Positions 59,899 through 64,000 of a stretch of DNA of 64,000 nt are shown one piece after another. Both the position numbers and the translations under genes were made by a program. Source of the DNA: Zygnema cylindricum (lineage: Eukaryota > Streptophyta > Zygnematophyceae > Zygnematales > Zygnemataceae); assembly GCA_037447655.1 (NCBI GenBank), contig JBBHKE010003477.1, positions 203,173-267,172 of the forward strand, written 5' to 3'. The number at the start of each line of letters is the position of its first letter. Position 1 is the first letter of the stretch. Below the pieces are notes generated by a model that was not told the origin of the DNA, made no database searches, and saw only the letters and a list, made by a program, of their open reading frames with translations.

Positions 59899-60151
59899 GT
59901 TAATCAACATCAACCAATAAAACGTACAAAAGCTAGTGGCAGAACTCTAAGTCATCTATGGTAAGGCAAACATAAGTAAAGGAGGTCTCCTATGCCTACA
60001 TGAAAAAAAATATTAAGCCTAACTAAAAACCTCTTGATGGTAAAACATTCGAGTAGAAGAAAAATAAAAACGGGAGGAAAAAGGTAAAACGAACAAGAAA
60101 ACGTTCCACAAAAAAACAAACTCACTGTTAACTTGCTCAAAAAAGAAAAGG

Positions 60152-60354
60152 TACACTGCCCAATGACATTAGAGTAAATCACTATTTTAACTGTGGAGTG
60201 TTTTTTGACTTTTTTATACGTAATCATAAATTAATGTTCATAATAGTAAGTGACCTACAAGAAGCTACTATGCAAAAACATAACTTAGTGTTGTTATTTC
60301 CAGAAAAGTGTGATTAGTAATTATTCACTAACTCTAATAATGATGGACAGTGTG
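60152..60354. mobile_element. TACACCG-family MITE
   Basis: The left end TACACTGCCCAATGACATTA then GAG pairs with the right end ACTCTAATAATGATGGACAG then TGTG. It is about 203 bp. The following stretch to about 61270 is AT-rich with no feature recognised and may include the 3' UTR of the transporter gene. Confidence 0.75.
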
Positions 60355-61276
60355 GTGCTTGCTCATCCAGAAACTTTTTGTCGTTTCATCAAAATGTGAC
60401 AAATTTGACCTTTATTTTGCCTCCTTTTGAGTATTAAAATGGTTTACAATCACATCATGATGATAAGTTCTTAAAATTATGTTTCACAAATTGAGTCTAA
60501 ATTTCCAAGATTGAAAAACACAGAAATCCACATCACAACAAAAACTTTAACTATCTTATCCAAATTTTACTTCACAGTTTTTACTGAAAAGCATAAAGCC
60601 ATAAACATGAGTCCATACTACCGCAAAAGACATTCAACTGATGTACAATTATGACCTCATGCGCCGTATACAGGGAAAAAAAAAAAAAAAGGGCATTATT
60701 TTTTCTATTTTTTTTTCCCCTTTAAATAATTACGACCATCCTGGTAATTGCTGCATTCATATGTGCTGATAGGAAAAAACTAAAGCCGTTTAAAATAAAG
60801 TTTTTTAAAAATGATGTTATCCATGGGATGATTAAAAAGTTATTTCTCAGCTTTGCATTGTTTATTTCCATTCGAAACTAAAAGGATGAGGTCTGTAACT
60901 GCTATGTAATCTATCTCTAGAAAAATAAAGAGGTAAGAACGATTTATTGGAAAAGGACCGTCTTACAAAAGGCATCGTATAAAAATGTAAAACTGACACC
61001 AGAATCTGATAAAAAAACGATGATAATAGAAAAACGGTAAAGAAAAAAAATGATAAAAGGAAATTAAACTACTATTTTTAACTCGGAGAACTTGGGCATA
61101 TATGCTACAACGAAGAAACGTTACCGTTCACAATGGGAAAAAACAAAATACCTGTACACATGCTTTAGATTTACAGAGCTACCAAACAAATACGGTAAAT
61201 TATTATTCATCTCTCACATAAAATGAACAGAAATGGGATCTAAAAAGAAAAATATCAGGAACTTAAACCACGGAGG

Positions 61277-61280
<4 letters not shown>

Positions 61281-61343
<63 letters not shown>
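61281..61343. repeat. (GA)n microsatellite just past the transporter stop codon
   Basis: Uninterrupted GA dinucleotides lie 16 bp beyond the minus-strand stop codon of the MFS gene, so they read (CT)n in its 3' UTR. Confidence 0.95.
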
Positions 61344-61347
<4 letters not shown>

Positions 61348-61358
61348 AGACCATACAA

Positions 61359-62698
61359 TTAAGGCATGGAGTTCTTTGTTCCATCCGGACCGGTGAGAGG
61401 AACCACGGCTTCTTCATCATAGCTTTCAATATTTAGTGTAGGTGGCATCCCGTCCGCCATTGCATGACCCTATCATAAGCGCCAATCCAAAATAAGAATG
61501 TAAAAAAGTCAATAATGTGCTTTCAAAAATATCCAATAAACGTTCTCTTGTCCAAACTGTTTTTCCAATTAAACAAAGCAAAAAAAATGTCAATATACAA
61601 CTACGAGGTCAACACCAAACCATGAAAGCATATGAAAACACACGAAAACCAAAGACGAAAACTACCAATCCCAAAAACATAAGGGAGTATTACTCGAAAA
61701 GCACTTTTGTCTTGATATACAAGAAGACGACTTTTGACTTTTTTGCAGCATCTATGGAAATGAAAAATTACAAAAAAAAAAAAATGTCCTGTTATTAAGT
61801 AGCACAGGAGAGGTCTTTACAAAAAGTCTGGAGTCAAACATTTATCTAACATTTTTCTAAGGAAGCCATGACAAAGATTACCATACACTATCATAAAAGG
61901 AAGTAATGGCAAAGATTTACCATACAGTATCATAAAGGAGATGATGACAAAGACTTACCATACATTATCATAAAAGGAAATAACAACACTCACCTCAGTC
62001 TCCTTGGGAAAAAAGATGGCAGATATGGCAGCCACAAAAGGAATTCCTGCAAAAAGAGCAATGGCCAATGTCTGACAACCCAGGCACGAAACACACCAAT
62101 AATACTGACGGTGAGGAAAGGAATAAAAGTTCACTAAACAAACAAAAGAAGCATTGATTACTTTGTTAGTACAAACAATCTGCGCATCCAATGAAGAAAC
62201 AAGACGAAACTTAAAAATGTGCAAAAAAGTACACAACAATGGTTGGTACAAGAATCTCCATTAGGAGTTCAACTTCAAAAACTACATCAAAACTAAAAAA
62301 TGTGCAAAAAAGTACACTTATGGTTACTCACTCGGTGACAGCTCGACACAAGGCCGACCGCCACAAAAGGACAAGTAAAGCCGCCCAACCGACCCCAAGC
62401 ATTTCCTACTCCAACTCCAGTAACTCTCACATCAGTGGGATATAGCTCTGGAGAATAAGCCCATAAAATGGCAAACGAACCCATAATACAAGCTCGAGCT
62501 CCAAACAAGAGAGCAGTTGTGAGGCTTTCTGACAGTACAGCCCAAAGAGGAACAAGAAAGAGGCTTGAACAGAGCATAAGTAAAGAAAGTGCCTTTTTTC
62601 GACCTAAAGTATCCACAATAAGAAGAGCTACAATAAGCCCTGGAAGCTCAGCACAAGAAGTTATTAGAACATCTATGTAAGTGGAATCTGCTATTATC
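61359..62698 (-). CDS. MFS organic cation/nicotinate-type transporter, 3' part
   Basis: Three minus-strand exons join in frame: 62332 to about 62690 (upstream edge disturbed by the 10-N gap), 61994-62071 and 61359-61469 with a stop. The visible C-terminal part reads YIDVLITSCAELPGLIVALL, VDTLGRKKALSLLMLCSSLF, then SPELYPTDVRVTGVGVGNAW then GRLGG, then TLAIALFAGIPFVAAISAIF then FPKETE and a hydrophilic tail ending GPDGTKNSMP. The G-R-K loop motif and the ELYPT.VR.TGVG signature are those of the SV2-related/NiaP branch. From memory it is closest to plant organic cation/carnitine transporter 7. At least five transmembrane helices are seen. The N-terminal half must lie upstream, beyond the window or in the gap. 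Confidence 0.87.
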
Positions 62699-62708
62699 NN
62701 NNNNNNNN
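62699..62708. other. Assembly gap (10 N)
   Basis: Ten N directly at the upstream edge of the transporter exon hide or blur its acceptor site. Nearby sequence (GATAATAGCAG read on the minus strand) may contain the acceptor. Confidence 0.98.
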
Positions 62709-62796
62709 AAAACAAATAAACGCCTTACTTACCATGCCCTAATAAGTAAAGGAGTTAAGTAAATAGTAGGTAAAGATCACACTTAACACGTTTACC

Positions 62797-62900
62797 TTGC
62801 TTTCTTACTTACCTTGCTTGCTTACTTAACTACCTACCTACCTTACTTACTTACCTACCTACCTTACTTACTTACCTACCTACCTTACTTACTTACCTAC
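62797..62900. repeat. (TTAC)n/(CTAC)n tetranucleotide repeat
   Basis: TTAC and CTAC units alternate in a higher-order pattern of about 28 bp (TTACTTACCTACCTACC), repeated three to four times. Confidence 0.92.
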
Positions 62901-62903
62901 CAA

Positions 62904-64000
62904 GAGGGCTCACATATTATTACATTGTGGCGGATTGATGTTGTTTTGGTCGATGGTGAGTGTCGCATTTATTTATTTGTTTTTTTGTTTTTTTGTTTGT
63001 TTGTTTGTTTGTTTGTTTCTTTGTTTGTTTCTTTGTTGTTTCTTTGTTTCTTTGTTTCTTTGTTTCTTTCTCATTCATTCATTCATGCATTCATTCATCC
63101 ATTCATTCCATCAATTCATTCATTCCATCCATCCATTCATTCCATCCATCCATCCATTCATTCATTCCATCCATCCATTCATTCATTCCATCCATCCATT
63201 CATTCATTCCATCCATCCATCAATTCATTCGTTCGTTCCATTCATTCTTTCGTTCCATTTGCACAATTCACACTAGAAATGGATGATAAATGAATTGAGG
63301 AAATGAATAATCCCGTACCATTCATTCCGCAAATAAACAAAAACAGAGGCGCCAAACAGGTCGACCGCCCGGCTGTCAACCTTTTTGGAGCGTAGCGACG
63401 GACAAAACATGCGGTCAAGTGCGTCAAAACTTGACAACTGTGGTTAATCATCTTCTTTTCCGGAAAACCTTTTCGGAATGCAGAAATCCGACTTTGAAAA
63501 AACACGAAGTCGTATCCCGAATGAATGATCCGTACTGTAACGAAACTTTTTAAGATGCTAACCCATTATCAAATAGCCAATCAAAATCATCTAAAATAGA
63601 TCGTAAAAAAATGTAAACTTAAAACCTTTTTGGAACTTTGACGAAAAGTCTGCCCCCTTTCTTAACGATGGTTTGGTACGGATGGATTTGAGTCATCGGC
63701 GACTAATCGTACGGCAGCATGAATCACATCGAGACGTTTTTGTTGACGTGAGATGACGTCAAGGGTGATTCACATCCAAACAAAAAAAAGGACATTCATT
63801 TCCTCATCTCATTCATCATCCATTTCTAGTGTGAATCGTGCAATTCATTCTTTCGTTCCATTCATTCATTCATTTATTTATTTATTTTTGGTGACATTAT
63901 TTTGGTGAACCGCGCCTTGGTGAGAGTCGCTCATAGGAGGCTCACCGTGGAGTAGCCACACATGGCGTTAAAAAGAAAGAGCGGAATTATCAAATTGTTG
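62904..64000 (+). repeat. Dispersed repeat unit, copy 2, interrupted by a MITE
   Basis: This has the same two end blocks as 58082-58370, at 62904-62972 and 63890-64000. Here they are separated by (TTTG)n/(TTTC)n at about 62976-63070, an ATTC/ATCC tract at 63071-63259, and an inserted element at 63260-63842. The block may continue past the window. Confidence 0.75.
63260..63842. mobile_element. MITE with ~48-bp terminal inverted repeats
   Basis: The left end TGCACAATTCACACTAGAAA (then TGGATGATAAATGAATTGAG and on) is inverted at the right end as ...TTTCTAGTGTGAATCGTGCA, with only a few mismatches over about 48 bp. The 20 bp ATTCATTCTTTCGTTCCATT flank the element on both sides (63240-63259 and 63843-63862). 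The interior has no transposase frame. Confidence 0.85.

Noticed and set aside
62797-63259. CRISPR-like regular repeats
   Set aside because: The units are simple tetranucleotides without unique spacers, in a plant-type nuclear genome.

Overview
This window is nuclear DNA from a plant-lineage eukaryote. The evidence is spliced genes with GT-AG introns of about 0.1 to 2 kb, a plant-type cytoplasmic receptor-like kinase, a plastid-type PP2C with a likely transit peptide, a Ty1/copia remnant, and very many MITEs and microsatellites. I cannot name the species. A charophyte alga or a seed-free land plant fits best, and this is inference from gene style only. Two assembly gaps are present: 475 N at 18229-18703 and 10 N at 62699-62708.

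Six gene models can be supported. (1) Minus strand, about 3506-4961: a Glu/Lys-rich coiled-coil protein whose last coding block changes frame twice, so it may be a pseudogene or contain assembly indels. (2) Plus strand, 12578-23792: acetyl-CoA synthetase in 18 exons, of which one short exon is hidden in the 475-N gap. (3) Plus strand, 28716-34509: a DUF212 (acid phosphatase/vanadium haloperoxidase-related) membrane protein in 5 exons. (4) Plus strand, 41248-45130: an N-myristoylation-type receptor-like cytoplasmic kinase in 6 exons. (5) Plus strand, 48023-54985: a PP2C-family phosphatase with a predicted plastid-targeting N terminus, in about 10 exons. (6) Minus strand, 61359-62698: the 3' part of an organic cation/nicotinate-type MFS transporter, cut by the 10-N gap. 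The genes look functionally independent, and I see no operon-like or pathway cluster.

The intergenic and intronic space is dominated by small DNA transposons. About a dozen copies of one MITE family (ends like TACACCGCCCATCGCTATTAG) are spread across the window, and two of them abut and share a single TA. Three hAT-like elements are visible, two with intact 8-bp target duplications. One of these is nested in a MITE and carries a five-copy 62-bp array that repeats its own terminal motif. A Harbinger-like element with a TAA duplication contains a 50-bp near-perfect palindrome.

The end of the PP2C gene is duplicated: about 940 bp reappears 1,912 bp downstream, directly abutting an antisense copia RNase H fragment. 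The ACS gene carries a decayed partial duplicate of one of its own exons. Long stretches (about 8.8-12.1 kb, 24-25.4 kb, 36.5-38.4 kb, 45.9-47.8 kb) are AT-rich with no recognisable coding content.
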